NCBI RefSeq assembly: GCF_000367945.1
Contig: NZ_KB849179.1
Location: 372,001-436,000 of the forward strand
Direction: 5' to 3'
Length of the DNA stretch: 64,000 nt
Source: Acinetobacter proteolyticus
Lineage (GTDB): Bacteria > Pseudomonadota > Gammaproteobacteria > Pseudomonadales > Moraxellaceae
A program made the position numbers and the translations under genes. The notes below the pieces were generated by a model. That model did not search any database. It saw only the letters and a list, made by a program, of their open reading frames with translations, and was not told the DNA's origin. Shown here in pieces: positions 35,884 through 45,803 of this stretch (position 1 is its first letter; each line of letters starts with the position of its first letter).

Positions 35884-35914
35884 AAAAGCCGATGTTTCAA
35901 ACATCGGCTTTTTT
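35884..35914. terminator. Terminator between two lipoprotein genes
   Basis: Inverted repeat AAAAGCCGATGTTT (35884-35897) with AAACATCGGCTTTT (35899-35912) and more T after. It stops the small lipoprotein transcript and may also serve the convergent lipoprotein gene. Confidence 0.8.
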
Positions 35915-35918
35915 GTAT

Positions 35919-36302
35919 TTATGAATTAGCCTTGCAGTAGAAGGTAAGCGTAGTTTGATAATCATCATCACGTGCGAGTGAAGCATTTTTACCTGTAATC
36001 GTACCGAGTACACCTGCAGCAGCTTCGACCATTTTACCTGTTTGCTCGTCGACAACACCTTTTAATACACCTTGGTACGCAGTTTTTTCGTCAACAACGA
36101 CTGGGGCTGTGTTGCGGGTACAGGTTTTCTGTGCAGCAGTAACCGCATTGTTTTTTGCAATCAGGTTGGTTTTACCAATGCCTGTGACTTCATATTGATT
36201 ATTTTCTTTTTGAATCGCCAATGTGTTGGTAGGGGTAGAGGCGCATGCAGTTAATCCAAGTGCTAAGCCACCAACTAAACTCATGATTAAGGTTTTTTTC
36301 AT
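35919..36302 (-). CDS. Predicted lipoprotein, 127 residues
   Basis: Lipoprotein signal with lipobox LTAC (Cys at about 20) followed by STPTN. The mature part is small, mixed alpha/beta, and contains a Gly/Ala-rich segment (GVVDEQTGKMVEAAAGVLGTITGKN) that might insert in or lie on a membrane. Two further cysteines, in TCTRN and FYCKANS, could form a disulfide. No family is recognised. The start lies upstream of a 255-base gap that I cannot assign. Confidence 0.6.
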   Translation of the reverse strand: MKKTLIMSLVGGLALGLTACASTPTNTLAIQKENNQYEVTGIGKTNLIAKNNAVTAAQKTCTRNTAPVVVDEKTAYQGVLKGVVDEQTGKMVEAAAGVLGTITGKNASLARDDDYQTTLTFYCKANS

Positions 36303-36557
36303 TACTTGTTCTCAAGTCGTTACATAATTGTGTCATTGGAACATAGAATTTCCGAACGCTTTTGCAGGTTCTGTACAGTTTATGCAGACACTCTGTAAAT
36401 TTTCTCAAATGAATGATGAGTTTAGCGCTGATGATATTTGTTATTTACCAACAAAATTCAATTATAGACATCTATGACAAGCATGAATTAAGCATAGTGA
36501 AAATCATTCAGACTATGCTAATCTAGCGCCATCCTTGTGTTAGTTAGATTCATTTCA

Positions 36558-37136
36558 ATGACGGACTCAAATATAGAGACAATTCATCAAAATATTCATC
36601 AACGTCAATCTATTGGGCAACTCATTGAGCCTGCGCCGAATACAGAACAACTTGAAAAAGCAGTGCAAGCTGCATTGACCGCACCTGATCATCATCGTTT
36701 AAAACCAACTCGTTTTGTGATTGTCACCCCAGAGCTACGCGCGGCTTTTGGTGAGCATTTAGCGAGTGCTTTAGCAGATTTGGGCGAGGCAGATCCAGCA
36801 CAACTTGATCGAGTAAAACAGCATCCATTTCGTGCACCTTTGTTGGTTTTGGCTTTGACGACGATTCAAGATCATCCTAAAGTGCCACACTTTGAACAGA
36901 TTTTAAGTACAGGTGCTGCGATTCAAAACTTCTTGCTCTCTTTACAAGCGCAAGGTTTTGCAACCATGTGGCGATCTGGTGCGGTGGTTGAATCGAATTG
37001 GTTGAAACAGCAATTGGGATTAAAACAACAGGATCTTATTTCTGGAATTATTTATATCGGAACAGCAGCGAAAGCGATTGCACCAAGAGCAGAAATAGAC
37101 AGCCAAGATTTCGTAAAAATATGGCAAGCTCACTAA
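36558..37136 (+). CDS. Nitroreductase family protein (YdjA-like)
   Basis: FMN-dependent oxidoreductase of 192 residues. Typical features are the N-terminal IHQRQSIGQLIEPAP, the substrate and FMN region LTAPDHHRLKPTRFVIV, the QNFLLSLQAQGFATMWRSG helix, and the final GIIYIGTAAKA. This matches YdjA-type minimal nitroreductases. Physiological substrate unknown. I use the ATG at 36558; a TTG at 36537 would add seven residues. It lies upstream of gpsA with about 50 bases between and may share its transcript. Confidence 0.8.
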   Translation: MTDSNIETIHQNIHQRQSIGQLIEPAPNTEQLEKAVQAALTAPDHHRLKPTRFVIVTPELRAAFGEHLASALADLGEADPAQLDRVKQHPFRAPLLVLALTTIQDHPKVPHFEQILSTGAAIQNFLLSLQAQGFATMWRSGAVVESNWLKQQLGLKQQDLISGIIYIGTAAKAIAPRAEIDSQDFVKIWQAH

Positions 37137-37187
37137 GCTTTATTTTGAGCCATTCATTAAAGAAAGAAATTCGTTTCAGGATAAAAA

Positions 37188-38261
37188 ATGTCAGAGTTAA
37201 ATTTTAGCGATTTAGTTGAACCCGTTGCTGTAGATCAGAAAACAGCATTGAGAATTACGGTACTGGGTGGTGGTAGTTTTGGTACGGCGATGGCGAATTT
37301 AGCGACTAGAAATGGTTGCGACACCATGATTTGGATTCGTGATGCGTCCGTCGCAGAAGAAATTAATCAAACGCATATCAATAAACGCTATTTACCTGAC
37401 TACCCACTAGAGCCAGCTTTACGTGCCGTTGCCGACTTGGAATTGGCTGTACGAGATCGTGATATCATTCTAGTGGCGATTCCAAGCCATTCATTTCGTG
37501 ATGTGTTAAAGCAAATTGCGCCATTTATTACAGCGCAAGCGGTGGTTTCATTGACCAAAGGGATTGAAGCAAAAACCTTTAGCTTTATGAGCGATATTAT
37601 TCGTGCTGAATTGCCTGAAGTGCCTTATGGCGTATTATCAGGACCGAATCTTGCCAAAGAAATCATGGCAGGCATGCCATCTGGGACGGTCATCGCCAGT
37701 GAATCAGAACTGGTGCGTTATGCAGTGCAACATGCGCTGCACAGTGCCTTGTTCCGCGTATTTGGCAGTGATGATGTGCACGGTGTAGAACTGGGCGGCG
37801 CATTGAAAAATATTTATGCAGTTGCCATGGGAATGGGTGGGGCTTATAAGATTGGTGAAAATACCAAGAGCATGATTTTAACCCGTGCTTTGGCTGAAAT
37901 GAGTCGTTTTGCAGTAAAGCAAGGTGCTAATCCATTGACCTTCTTAGGTTTGTCTGGCGTCGGTGATTTATTTGCCACCTGTAATAGTCCATTAAGTCGT
38001 AACTATCAAATTGGTTTTGCGTTAGGCTCTGGGAAAACCTTGGATCAAGCGACTAAAGAGTTGGGTCAAACTGCGGAAGGGATTAATACCATCGTTCAGG
38101 TGCGAACCAAAGCTGAAGAGCTGGATGTGTATATGCCGATTACCAATGCACTGTATGAAGTGATTTTTGAAGGGGCGCCGCCAATGACCATTGCATTGTC
38201 ATTGATGAAAAATGGTCATCGTAGTGATGTGGAATTTGTTTTACCGCATCATGAAGTTTAA
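37188..38261 (+). CDS. gpsA: Glycerol-3-phosphate dehydrogenase [NAD(P)+]
   Basis: Makes sn-glycerol-3-phosphate from dihydroxyacetone phosphate for phospholipid synthesis. The 357 residues show the Rossmann motif VLGGGSFGTAMANLA, the GPNLAKEI and GGALKNIYAVAMGM (catalytic Lys) motifs, and GLSGVGDLFATCNSPLSRNYQIG. A ~20-residue N-terminal extension precedes the Rossmann strand. AGGA lies about 7 bases before the ATG. It is followed by sixA and gspL on the same strand. Confidence 0.95.
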   Translation: MSELNFSDLVEPVAVDQKTALRITVLGGGSFGTAMANLATRNGCDTMIWIRDASVAEEINQTHINKRYLPDYPLEPALRAVADLELAVRDRDIILVAIPSHSFRDVLKQIAPFITAQAVVSLTKGIEAKTFSFMSDIIRAELPEVPYGVLSGPNLAKEIMAGMPSGTVIASESELVRYAVQHALHSALFRVFGSDDVHGVELGGALKNIYAVAMGMGGAYKIGENTKSMILTRALAEMSRFAVKQGANPLTFLGLSGVGDLFATCNSPLSRNYQIGFALGSGKTLDQATKELGQTAEGINTIVQVRTKAEELDVYMPITNALYEVIFEGAPPMTIALSLMKNGHRSDVEFVLPHHEV

Positions 38262-38318
38262 TCAAAAAACTGTCATCTATTCGCGTTATGATACAGCTAT
38301 AAAAAATAAGGTCGTTTT

Positions 38319-38774
38319 ATGCAGTTAACTTTAGTTCGTCACGGTGAAGCCTCTCCAGCCATCAATGGAAATGATATGCAGCGTCCACTCACGTCGCGTG
38401 GGCATCAACAAGCTGAGCAAACAGGTCATTTCTTAAAAGATGTGATTCAACCAGAAATCTTTGTGGTCAGTCCTTTATTACGTGCACAGGAAACTTTGGC
38501 GCACATCAAAGCACATTTTCACGGTATTCCCGTTTTAATTTGCGATAAGATTAAACCAGATGATGATGCCAAAGATGCGATTGAATGGTTATCCAAATTA
38601 CCCTATGAGTCGATTGCAGTGGTGTGTCATATGAATGTGGTGGCACATATTGAAGAACAATTGACACATGAAGGTTTTAATCCATTTGCATTGGCTGAAG
38701 CACGTATTTATGATCAAGCTGTGATCGCGAATGGTTTGTCGACACAAAAGAATCGTTTTACACCAACATTATAA
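38319..38774 (+). CDS. sixA: Phosphohistidine phosphatase SixA
   Basis: Histidine phosphatase of 151 residues; E. coli SixA removes phosphate from phosphohistidine in the nitrogen phosphotransferase protein. The active-site motif is LVRHGEASP at the N-terminus, with SPLLRAQETLAHI and VVCHMNVVAHIEEQL as the other catalytic segments. It lies between gpsA and gspL; the 40-base gap to gspL suggests cotranscription. Confidence 0.9.
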   Translation: MQLTLVRHGEASPAINGNDMQRPLTSRGHQQAEQTGHFLKDVIQPEIFVVSPLLRAQETLAHIKAHFHGIPVLICDKIKPDDDAKDAIEWLSKLPYESIAVVCHMNVVAHIEEQLTHEGFNPFALAEARIYDQAVIANGLSTQKNRFTPTL

Positions 38775-38814
38775 TTTTTATATATCCGCAATAGGATAAG
38801 GGTACTGAACACCG

Positions 38815-39954
38815 ATGCTGTATATATGGATGCCCGAAACCAATGGAACATGGTATTGGTCGGCAGGGGAAAATTGGTTGCAGGCACACAGTCTTGAACA
38901 GTTAATTCAGGACTTGCAAGAGCATCATGGAAAAGAGGCCGTGGTTTATTTTCCAAGCAGAAATGCTCAATTATTACAACAACCAATGACCAAAGCACAT
39001 TACAAACAATTGGGACAGGAAGGGGTTAAATACCTCTTGGAAGAGTTTGTGACTTTGCCGATTGATCAAATGAAAGTGGTTCATCAGTTTCAAAATGATC
39101 AGCTCAATATCTTGGGTGTGGCGCAATATTCGATTGAAACATGGCAACATGCACTCAGCCTTTTGCCGATCCAGATCACAGCATTCTTGCCAGACTTTTT
39201 GATTGTTCCAGAACCAGAACAGAATCAAGTAGTACTACTCAATCTTTATGATCATTTATTGGTGAGAGAAAGTGCCTGGTCAGGCAACTCGGTGGATGAC
39301 TTCGCCTTATATCTTGAGTTTCAAACTGCAGAAACACAGTATAAATTTGCGAATTTGAACGCTGGGCATTTGGAAAGTTTGGCGACGGCATCGAGTAAAG
39401 ATCAGCGTACTGAATTCAGTTATCAATTCGAGCCGTTATTAAGACCGAAACAGCATCCTTTTAATGTTTTACCCAAAGCAAAAAATGCAGAAACGCAATG
39501 GTCTGGTTATTGGAAAGCGGCAGCAGTCGTCTTATTGGCTGTGATTATTGTACAACTGGGTTATGATGCGCTGCGCTGGTCAAAGCTGAAAAAAGTAGCT
39601 GACCAAACTGCAAGCCAAGCGATTGAGCAATATAAAGCTTGGTTTGGTGAAAATATACGAGTGACTGAGCAAAATCTGAAAAGTTCGTTTGAAGCGCAAC
39701 TGCGGATGAGTCAGCTCGGTGATACGCAAGCACTTTCATTATTAAGTCGTGTCGGCCCAATCTTGATGCAAAAACAAATTGTTGCGCAACAGGTAAGTTA
39801 TGATGCCTCGACTTTGGCAATGTCGCTTAAAGCAAAATCTGCAGATGATTTACAAGGACTAACACAACAATTAAACCAACAAGGTTTCCAAGCTGAGCTC
39901 GGCAATGTGCAGGCAGATAGTGTAGGAGCGATCGGGGTGGTGAAAGTAAAATAA
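38815..39954 (+). CDS. gspL: Type II secretion system inner-membrane protein GspL
   Basis: Part of the type II secretion inner-membrane platform that connects the ATPase GspE to the machine. The 379 residues show an actin-like cytoplasmic domain (about 1-215), one membrane segment near 233-250 (AAAVVLLAVIIVQLGY) and a periplasmic ferredoxin-like domain at the end. It shares one base with the gspM start (TAATG). Other T2S genes are not in the window, consistent with the scattered loci of Acinetobacter. Confidence 0.88.
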   Translation: MLYIWMPETNGTWYWSAGENWLQAHSLEQLIQDLQEHHGKEAVVYFPSRNAQLLQQPMTKAHYKQLGQEGVKYLLEEFVTLPIDQMKVVHQFQNDQLNILGVAQYSIETWQHALSLLPIQITAFLPDFLIVPEPEQNQVVLLNLYDHLLVRESAWSGNSVDDFALYLEFQTAETQYKFANLNAGHLESLATASSKDQRTEFSYQFEPLLRPKQHPFNVLPKAKNAETQWSGYWKAAAVVLLAVIIVQLGYDALRWSKLKKVADQTASQAIEQYKAWFGENIRVTEQNLKSSFEAQLRMSQLGDTQALSLLSRVGPILMQKQIVAQQVSYDASTLAMSLKAKSADDLQGLTQQLNQQGFQAELGNVQADSVGAIGVVKVK

Positions 39955-40433
39955 TGAAAGCATTTACTCGATTACAAAATAGCTTCGATCAGAAAATTGA
40001 AGCATTGAATGAATATCTACAAAGTTTATCGGCCCGTGAACGTGTAATGGTGATTTTTACCACTATTTTTGTGATCGTTGCTGCCATTGGTTGTTCTTTG
40101 TGGCAAATGCATGCCTTGGCTGATAAGCAACAGAAGCGTTTAAATGATTTAAAGGATATTACCGTATGGATGCAGAGTAATGCTGCGACCATGAAACCTG
40201 CGGCTGATTCAAGTTTAACTGTAGCGGATAAAATCCAACGCACAGCGCAACAACAAGGTTTAGCGGTATCTTCTCAACAAAATGGAGAACAAATTCAGCT
40301 CGTAGCTGAACATCAGAACTATGCGGTATTGGCTAACTTTTTGATGCAACTGTCTCAAGCAGGCATCAGTATTCAAAAAATGGATATGGTGTCAAACAAT
40401 AATCAGATTAAATTAACTGCAACAGTACAGTAA
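39954..40433 (+). CDS. gspM: Type II secretion system protein GspM
   Basis: Small partner of GspL in the type II secretion inner-membrane platform. The 159 residues have a short cytoplasmic N-terminus, one membrane segment at about 30-50 (VMVIFTTIFVIVAAIGCSLW), and a periplasmic ferredoxin-like domain to the end. Translation is coupled to gspL by the overlapping TAATG. The usual gspL-gspM order supports the call. Confidence 0.88.
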   Translation: MKAFTRLQNSFDQKIEALNEYLQSLSARERVMVIFTTIFVIVAAIGCSLWQMHALADKQQKRLNDLKDITVWMQSNAATMKPAADSSLTVADKIQRTAQQQGLAVSSQQNGEQIQLVAEHQNYAVLANFLMQLSQAGISIQKMDMVSNNNQIKLTATVQ

Positions 40434-40453
40434 GCCATTAAAAACCCTATGTC

Positions 40454-40487
40454 AGGCATAGCGTTTTGATACGCCTATGCCTATAAT
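40454..40487 (+). promoter_or_regulatory. Hairpin and -10 element before pyrD
   Basis: An imperfect inverted repeat (AGGCATAGCG with CGCCTATGCCT, one-base bulge) runs from 40454 to 40482 and is directly followed by TATAAT (40482-40487). No good -35 is seen 17 bases upstream. It could be the gspM transcript end joined to the pyrD promoter. Confidence 0.4.
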
Positions 40488-40521
40488 ACGTCTACTTGAA
40501 AATCAGTAGACTGTGATTGGT

Positions 40522-41529
40522 ATGTTATATTCATTGGCTCGCCCTTTGTTGTTTACTTTAGCGCCAGAGCGTGCACATGAACTTACACTCTCTATGCTAG
40601 ATAAGGCCCACAAACTTGGCTTTATGCATCAGAAAGTTGCGGCAAAACCTGTGACATGTATGGGAATTGAGTTTCCAAACCCTGTCGGTCTTGCGGCCGG
40701 TCTAGATAAAAATGGTGCGCACATTGACGCTTTAGCGGCATTAGGCTTTGGTTTTATCGAAATTGGAACCATTACACCACGTCCACAAGCTGGTAATCCT
40801 CTACCTCGTTTATTCCGTATTCCTCAAGCAAAAGCCATTATTAACCGCATGGGGTTTAACAATGACGGTGTGGATAAACTGATTGAAAATGTAAAAGCGT
40901 CAAAATTTAAAGGTGTGTTAGGTATTAATATCGGCAAAAATGCGGATACACCTGTTGAAGATGCAGTATCTGATTATCTGATTTGTCTAGAAAAAGTTTA
41001 TAATTACGCTTCTTATATTACGGTTAACATTTCATCACCGAATACGAAAAATTTGCGTAGTTTGCAGAGCGGCGATGCGCTAACTGAGTTGTTGCAAACC
41101 TTAAAAGATCGTCAGCTCGAACTGGCAGATCAATATAATCATTATGTCCCATTGGTGCTTAAAGTCGCACCAGATTTAAGCTCAGAAGATATCCATTTTA
41201 TTGCAGCGCAATTACTGCAATTCAAAATTGATGGTTTGATTGTGACCAATACGACTTTGGGCCGTGATGGTGTGGAAAACTTGCCAAATGGAAATGAGGC
41301 GGGTGGCTTGTCTGGTGCGCCAGTATTTGAAAAGAGTACTGAATGCTTACGCCAATTTGCTGAAGTGTTGGCGGGACAAATTCCATTGATTGGTGTTGGC
41401 GGTATTTTAGCAGGCGAGCAAGCAGTTGCAAAACAGCAAGTAGGTGCAAGCTTGGTGCAAGTGTATAGCGGTCTGATTTATACAGGCCCAACACTGGTCA
41501 AAGACTGTGTTGATGCGATGACTGTGTGA
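40522..41529 (+). CDS. pyrD: Dihydroorotate dehydrogenase (quinone), class 2
   Basis: Fourth step of pyrimidine synthesis: oxidises dihydroorotate and passes electrons to quinone at the inner membrane. The 335 residues begin [21 protein letters not shown], the membrane-associating helical part of class 2 enzymes. The catalytic Ser is in [14 protein letters not shown]-binding segments include [10 protein letters not shown] and [12 protein letters not shown] chose the ATG at 40522; a GTG at 40513 is in frame and neither has a clear ribosome-binding site. cvpA begins one base after its stop. Confidence 0.95.
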   Translation: MLYSLARPLLFTLAPERAHELTLSMLDKAHKLGFMHQKVAAKPVTCMGIEFPNPVGLAAGLDKNGAHIDALAALGFGFIEIGTITPRPQAGNPLPRLFRIPQAKAIINRMGFNNDGVDKLIENVKASKFKGVLGINIGKNADTPVEDAVSDYLICLEKVYNYASYITVNISSPNTKNLRSLQSGDALTELLQTLKDRQLELADQYNHYVPLVLKVAPDLSSEDIHFIAAQLLQFKIDGLIVTNTTLGRDGVENLPNGNEAGGLSGAPVFEKSTECLRQFAEVLAGQIPLIGVGGILAGEQAVAKQQVGASLVQVYSGLIYTGPTLVKDCVDAMTV

Positions 41530-41530
41530 A

Positions 41531-42124
41531 ATGAACACGCTTGATATCATTATTCTGGTCATCTTGCTCATTGGAGGGCTGAACGGTTTGCGTCAAGGAT
41601 TTATAAAAGCCTTTGCGAACTTGATCGGATGGATATTTGCATTGATCATTGGGGCAAAATACGCTGTGGTGTTGGCACCTGCAATGAGCAGTCTTAGCCA
41701 AGACCCTGTTGTGCAAAAAATTGCAGCATTTGCCTTTATTGTGTTGATTATTGTGGTGTGTACATGGATTGTGTCTGCATTACTGAATGGGCTCTTGAAA
41801 AGTTTAAAATTGGGCCCATTAAATCGTTTAGCAGGTGGTGCGTTTGGTTCTCTCAAGGGACTTCTTATTGTATTGATAGCCATGCAGGGTTTAGGTCCTT
41901 GGGTTGAAAGTTCGCCACATTGGAAACAGTCTAAATTCGTACAAATTTTATTACCTTACGCACCTTTGGCGACTGAATTGTCCAAAGATGCGGCGAATCA
42001 AGCTTTAAATCAAATGACATCTGAAGGTGCGTTATTACATCGCCCTTCGCAAGAAATGGACGAATCGGAACGTGCGTCTGTGAATGAGCGTTCCGATCAT
42101 TCGACCAAAAATCCTTTTTATTAA
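41531..42124 (+). CDS. cvpA: CvpA family membrane protein
   Basis: Inner-membrane protein of 197 residues with about four hydrophobic segments (near 5-22, 25-48, 62-82, 105-125). The N-terminal NTLDIIILVILLIGGLNGLRQGF is typical. In E. coli CvpA is needed for colicin V production and envelope stress tolerance and precedes purF, as here. The C-terminal tail is polar and ends DHSTKNPFY. Gap to purF is 24 bases. Confidence 0.9.
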   Translation: MNTLDIIILVILLIGGLNGLRQGFIKAFANLIGWIFALIIGAKYAVVLAPAMSSLSQDPVVQKIAAFAFIVLIIVVCTWIVSALLNGLLKSLKLGPLNRLAGGAFGSLKGLLIVLIAMQGLGPWVESSPHWKQSKFVQILLPYAPLATELSKDAANQALNQMTSEGALLHRPSQEMDESERASVNERSDHSTKNPFY

Positions 42125-42148
42125 TCACTAGCTTGTCGCGAGGTTGCT

Positions 42149-43687
42149 ATGTGTGGAGTTGTTGGGATAGCCGGTAAATCACCAGTGAACCAAATGTTAT
42201 TTGATGCCTTAACGATGCTGCAACATCGAGGACAGGATGCTGCAGGGATCGTAACTTGCCATCAAGGGCGTTTATTCCTCCGCAAAGATAACGGGATGGT
42301 ACGCGATGTATTCCATACCCGTCATATGCGTGCATTGCTTGGAAACTATGGGATTGGGCATGTTCGCTACCCAACTGCAGGTTCATCAAGCAGTGCTGAA
42401 GCGCAACCCTTCTACGTCAACTCACCCTATGGTATTACCCTTGCTCACAATGGTAATTTGACCAATGCTGCTGAAATTCATGATGACCTGTTCAAAACAG
42501 ATTTACGTCACATGAACACCGATTCTGATTCTGAAGTTTTACTCAATGTGTTTGCACATGAGTTACAGAAGATCGGCACTTTAAACCCAACACCAGAAGA
42601 TATTTTCCACACTGTATCTCGCGTGCATGAGCGTTGCAAAGGGGCTTATGGCGTCGTGGCAATGATTACTGGTCATGGCTTAGTGGGCTTCCGTGATCCA
42701 AATGGTATTCGTCCTTTGGTTTACGGTTCGCGTGAAACTGAACAGGGTGTTGAATATATTATTGCGTCTGAATCAGTTGCGATTACTGCACTTGGTTTTA
42801 AGGTTGAACGTGATATCGCACCAGGTGAGGCCATTTTCATTGATGCCAATGGTCAATTATTCACAAAGCAATGTGCTGCAAATCCTGAATATCGTCCATG
42901 TATTTTTGAATATGTCTACTTTGCGCGTCCAGATGCAACCATTGATGGCATTTCAGTATACAAAGCCCGTTTAAAAATGGGTGAGAAGTTGGCGCACAAG
43001 ATTCTAAAAGAATGGGGTGAGCAACACGATATTGATGTGGTGATTCCAATTCCAGATACCAGCCGTACTTCTGCTTTAGAATTGGCGAATATTTTAGGTG
43101 TGAAATTCCGTGAAGGTTTTATGAAAAACCGTTATATCGGACGTACCTTCATTATGCCTGGTCAGCAACAACGTAAAAAATCAGTACGTCAAAAGCTAAA
43201 CCCTGTTGAGCTTGAATTTAAAGACAAGAATGTTTTATTGGTGGATGACTCGATTGTACGTGGTACCACCTGTAATGAAATCATTCAGATGGCACGTGAT
43301 TCGGGTGCGAAGAAGGTATTCTTTGCTTCTGCTGCGCCGATGGTGAAATATCCAAACGTCTATGGAATTGATATGCCAGCCAAGGCAGAGTTGATTGCAT
43401 CAGGACGTACAGTCGAAGAAATTCGTGAAAATATTGGTGCAGACCGTTTGATTTTCCAAGATTTGGAAGATTTGAAAAATGCAGTACGCACCAGCAAAGT
43501 ACCTGATCTTACTGAATTTGATTGTTCAGTTTTTGATGGTATCTATGTTGCGGGTGGTATCGACAAAGTATACCTCGATGCACTTGAGCAAAAGCGTAGT
43601 GATTCAGCGAAAAAGAAAGCAGATGGCTATATTGATGTGAATATTGATGCAGCATCAGTTGACTTAACTGGGATTAAAGAAGAGTAA
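42149..43687 (+). CDS. purF: Amidophosphoribosyltransferase
   Basis: First committed enzyme of purine synthesis: makes phosphoribosylamine from PRPP and glutamine. The 512 residues start MCGVVGIAG, so removal of Met exposes the catalytic Cys of the glutaminase domain. The phosphoribosyltransferase motif [13 protein letters not shown] lies at about 365-377. No propeptide and no Fe-S cysteines of the Bacillus type are evident, as in E. coli. A terminator follows. Cotranscribed with cvpA and probably pyrD. Confidence 0.97.
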   Translation: MCGVVGIAGKSPVNQMLFDALTMLQHRGQDAAGIVTCHQGRLFLRKDNGMVRDVFHTRHMRALLGNYGIGHVRYPTAGSSSSAEAQPFYVNSPYGITLAHNGNLTNAAEIHDDLFKTDLRHMNTDSDSEVLLNVFAHELQKIGTLNPTPEDIFHTVSRVHERCKGAYGVVAMITGHGLVGFRDPNGIRPLVYGSRETEQGVEYIIASESVAITALGFKVERDIAPGEAIFIDANGQLFTKQCAANPEYRPCIFEYVYFARPDATIDGISVYKARLKMGEKLAHKILKEWGEQHDIDVVIPIPDTSRTSALELANILGVKFREGFMKNRYIGRTFIMPGQQQRKKSVRQKLNPVELEFKDKNVLLVDDSIVRGTTCNEIIQMARDSGAKKVFFASAAPMVKYPNVYGIDMPAKAELIASGRTVEEIRENIGADRLIFQDLEDLKNAVRTSKVPDLTEFDCSVFDGIYVAGGIDKVYLDALEQKRSDSAKKKADGYIDVNIDAASVDLTGIKEE

Positions 43688-43703
43688 TCATCTTAATCTT
43701 TAG

Positions 43704-43728
43704 AAAAGCGGGAATTTCCCGCTTTTTT
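43704..43728 (+). terminator. Terminator after purF
   Basis: Stem AAAAGCGGG (43704-43712) with CCCGCTTTT (43718-43726), an AATTT loop and further T. Confidence 0.9.
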
Positions 43729-43796
43729 ATTTTATGATAGTCGGTACGGAAACCTTAACTGAAACAATGTAATCGGGAAAACTTACATTGAAAGAA

Positions 43797-45677
43797 ATGA
43801 GCCATTATCTAATTGAAAATAAAAACATTGCTTGGTCAGTCAGTTTCTGTCTTATCGCAATGTTGCTGACCGTCTTTATTCTCAATTTAATCTTGGGTTT
43901 AGTTGTTCATTTCTTTGATTATACTCAACCAATTTGGTGGCATGTCCTCAGTCCATATTTCATAGTCCTGCTGATTTTTGTTTTAGTCTGGTCTGTCGGT
44001 GCGGAACTTTATGTGCTGCGTGAAGGGGGACATTCTCTGGCAAAACAGCTCAAAGCGCGCCGTTTGGTGTTCGATGAAAGTACGCCAGAAGAAAGTACTG
44101 CTTTAAAAGTTGTAGAACAGGTTGCAAAAAGCTTTGATATCGATACGCCCGCAGTGTATGTGTTACCCGATGAAGTCGGGGTAAATGCTTTAACCGCAGG
44201 ATTCAGATCACAGGATATTGTGATTATTCTGACTTGGGGTGCATTACAAAATCTGGATGAACTGGAACTTTATGGCTTACTCAGTTATGAATTTAACCAG
44301 ATTTTATCGGGCGAAGCAGTTGAAAATACCAAGCTAAAAATTTTATATAGTGGCTTAACCACTTTTAGTCAGTGGGGCAGTAAATTGGCTCAGGCTGGCT
44401 ATAATCCTTACGCCACCACTTATCGAAACAAGTTCGAGACGATTTTTGTGGCGATTGGTGGGGTAATTTGGCTGATCGGAAGCTTAGGCATTCTTATTAC
44501 CCGCTGTATTAAATATCTGACCTTGAGCGGTCGTACTTTTCGTAATGATCTTAAAACCATGCGTTTGATGAACAATAATGCCAATATTCAAACCTTGTTA
44601 CGGATTTATGTGCATCACTCGGGTTCACAGATTCATAGTGCATATTCTGAATCGATTTCACATATGTGCTTTGCAAATTCACTTAGCCCGCAAAGCTGGA
44701 TGAACATTCATCCGAGCATTAAAGAGCGAATTTATGAGTTGAATCCAACTTTATTACAGGATTTACAATTAGAAAATTTAAGAAAGCTTCGTAATCGTCC
44801 TTTATTTAGTTTATTCCGCTCATTAGAAGAAGAAAGTGCGGATATTACAATGCCGTGGAGTTCACCGCAGCCATTACCTTTGTTGCGTTTATCTCCGATT
44901 AGTTTTGCACTCAATGATGCAATCAAACCGCTCAATCCAGAAGTACGTAAAAATAAGAAGCGCCCTGAATTAATTCAGCGTGCGATGCAAACAGCCACGG
45001 GTTCGCGTGAAGTAATGGTCGCGATTTTGATGATTCGTCAGTACCGTGAATTTATTCCGCAAGAAGCGCCAGTGAGCCATGCCATTGTCGATGCATTATT
45101 AAATCTGGATGGCCGTATTCATGTGCAAATCTTTCATGATGCCTGTAAAAATATTGGGCACATGCCAACCAGCATTGCGCGTCAGTTCCTGACCAAGCTG
45201 GCTTGTATTATTCAAGAAGACGGCGAAGTGGGTTTGCTAGATGCCTTATTATTGGAACGGGTGAAGCAAGAACTGAATTTAATGCCTGCACATTTGCCTG
45301 CTGCATTTGAAGATGTGAAATCCCAAATTGTGCATTTGATTGATGCACTGTTACATGTCCAACAGATTAACAGCCCAAATCAGCTCGAAGTTCGTGAGCG
45401 CATTTTACAAATGCTGCTCACTGATGATGAAATGCAAACTTATGCCGACATTTCAGATGAACCATTGGACTTGGCAGAAATTTTAAATGATGTTTCTGGT
45501 TTATTGCTGCGAGACCGCCTGAATATCTTGTCGATTGCAGAACGATGCCTTTGGAATGACCGAATCATAACTCAGGATGAACTCGATGTTTTAGAGCTTT
45601 TATACTGGCGTTTGGGTTTTGATACCCATGAAGTGGTTGAGCAAATGCAAAAGAAAAATAGTCTGATGATTATTTAA
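43797..45677 (+). CDS. Degenerate M48-family (Ste24/HtpX-like) membrane protein without zinc ligands
   Basis: Membrane protein of 626 residues homologous by eye to M48 peptidases. Two hydrophobic segments near the N-terminus (about 12-40 and 48-70) are followed by the M48-like stretch PAVYVLPDEVGVNALTAGF and VIILTWGALQNLDELELYGLL. Where M48 enzymes have HEFSH, this protein has YEFNQ (codons from 44286), and the later Glu ligand region reads FRNDLKTMRL. The SHMCFANSL segment of the family is kept. The C-terminal ~270 residues are soluble and helical. Catalysis is therefore unlikely; a scaffold or inhibitor role is possible. An in-frame TTG at 43788 is an alternative start. Confidence 0.75.
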   Translation: MSHYLIENKNIAWSVSFCLIAMLLTVFILNLILGLVVHFFDYTQPIWWHVLSPYFIVLLIFVLVWSVGAELYVLREGGHSLAKQLKARRLVFDESTPEESTALKVVEQVAKSFDIDTPAVYVLPDEVGVNALTAGFRSQDIVIILTWGALQNLDELELYGLLSYEFNQILSGEAVENTKLKILYSGLTTFSQWGSKLAQAGYNPYATTYRNKFETIFVAIGGVIWLIGSLGILITRCIKYLTLSGRTFRNDLKTMRLMNNNANIQTLLRIYVHHSGSQIHSAYSESISHMCFANSLSPQSWMNIHPSIKERIYELNPTLLQDLQLENLRKLRNRPLFSLFRSLEEESADITMPWSSPQPLPLLRLSPISFALNDAIKPLNPEVRKNKKRPELIQRAMQTATGSREVMVAILMIRQYREFIPQEAPVSHAIVDALLNLDGRIHVQIFHDACKNIGHMPTSIARQFLTKLACIIQEDGEVGLLDALLLERVKQELNLMPAHLPAAFEDVKSQIVHLIDALLHVQQINSPNQLEVRERILQMLLTDDEMQTYADISDEPLDLAEILNDVSGLLLRDRLNILSIAERCLWNDRIITQDELDVLELLYWRLGFDTHEVVEQMQKKNSLMII

Positions 45678-45803
45678 TAGAAACCAATGTATTTATTGAA
45701 ATCTTTTTTCTAAACCGTTACGTGACAATCACATAAAGTGCTTAGCTTTCAGGTTAAGCTTGCCATTTATTTTATACTTGTATGACGTTCTTTTGAGTAA
45801 GTT

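Noticed and set aside
35471-36557. tRNA or small RNA genes in the gaps around the two lipoproteins
   Set aside because: No cloverleaf, no T-loop consensus and no promoter-terminator pair beyond the terminators listed.
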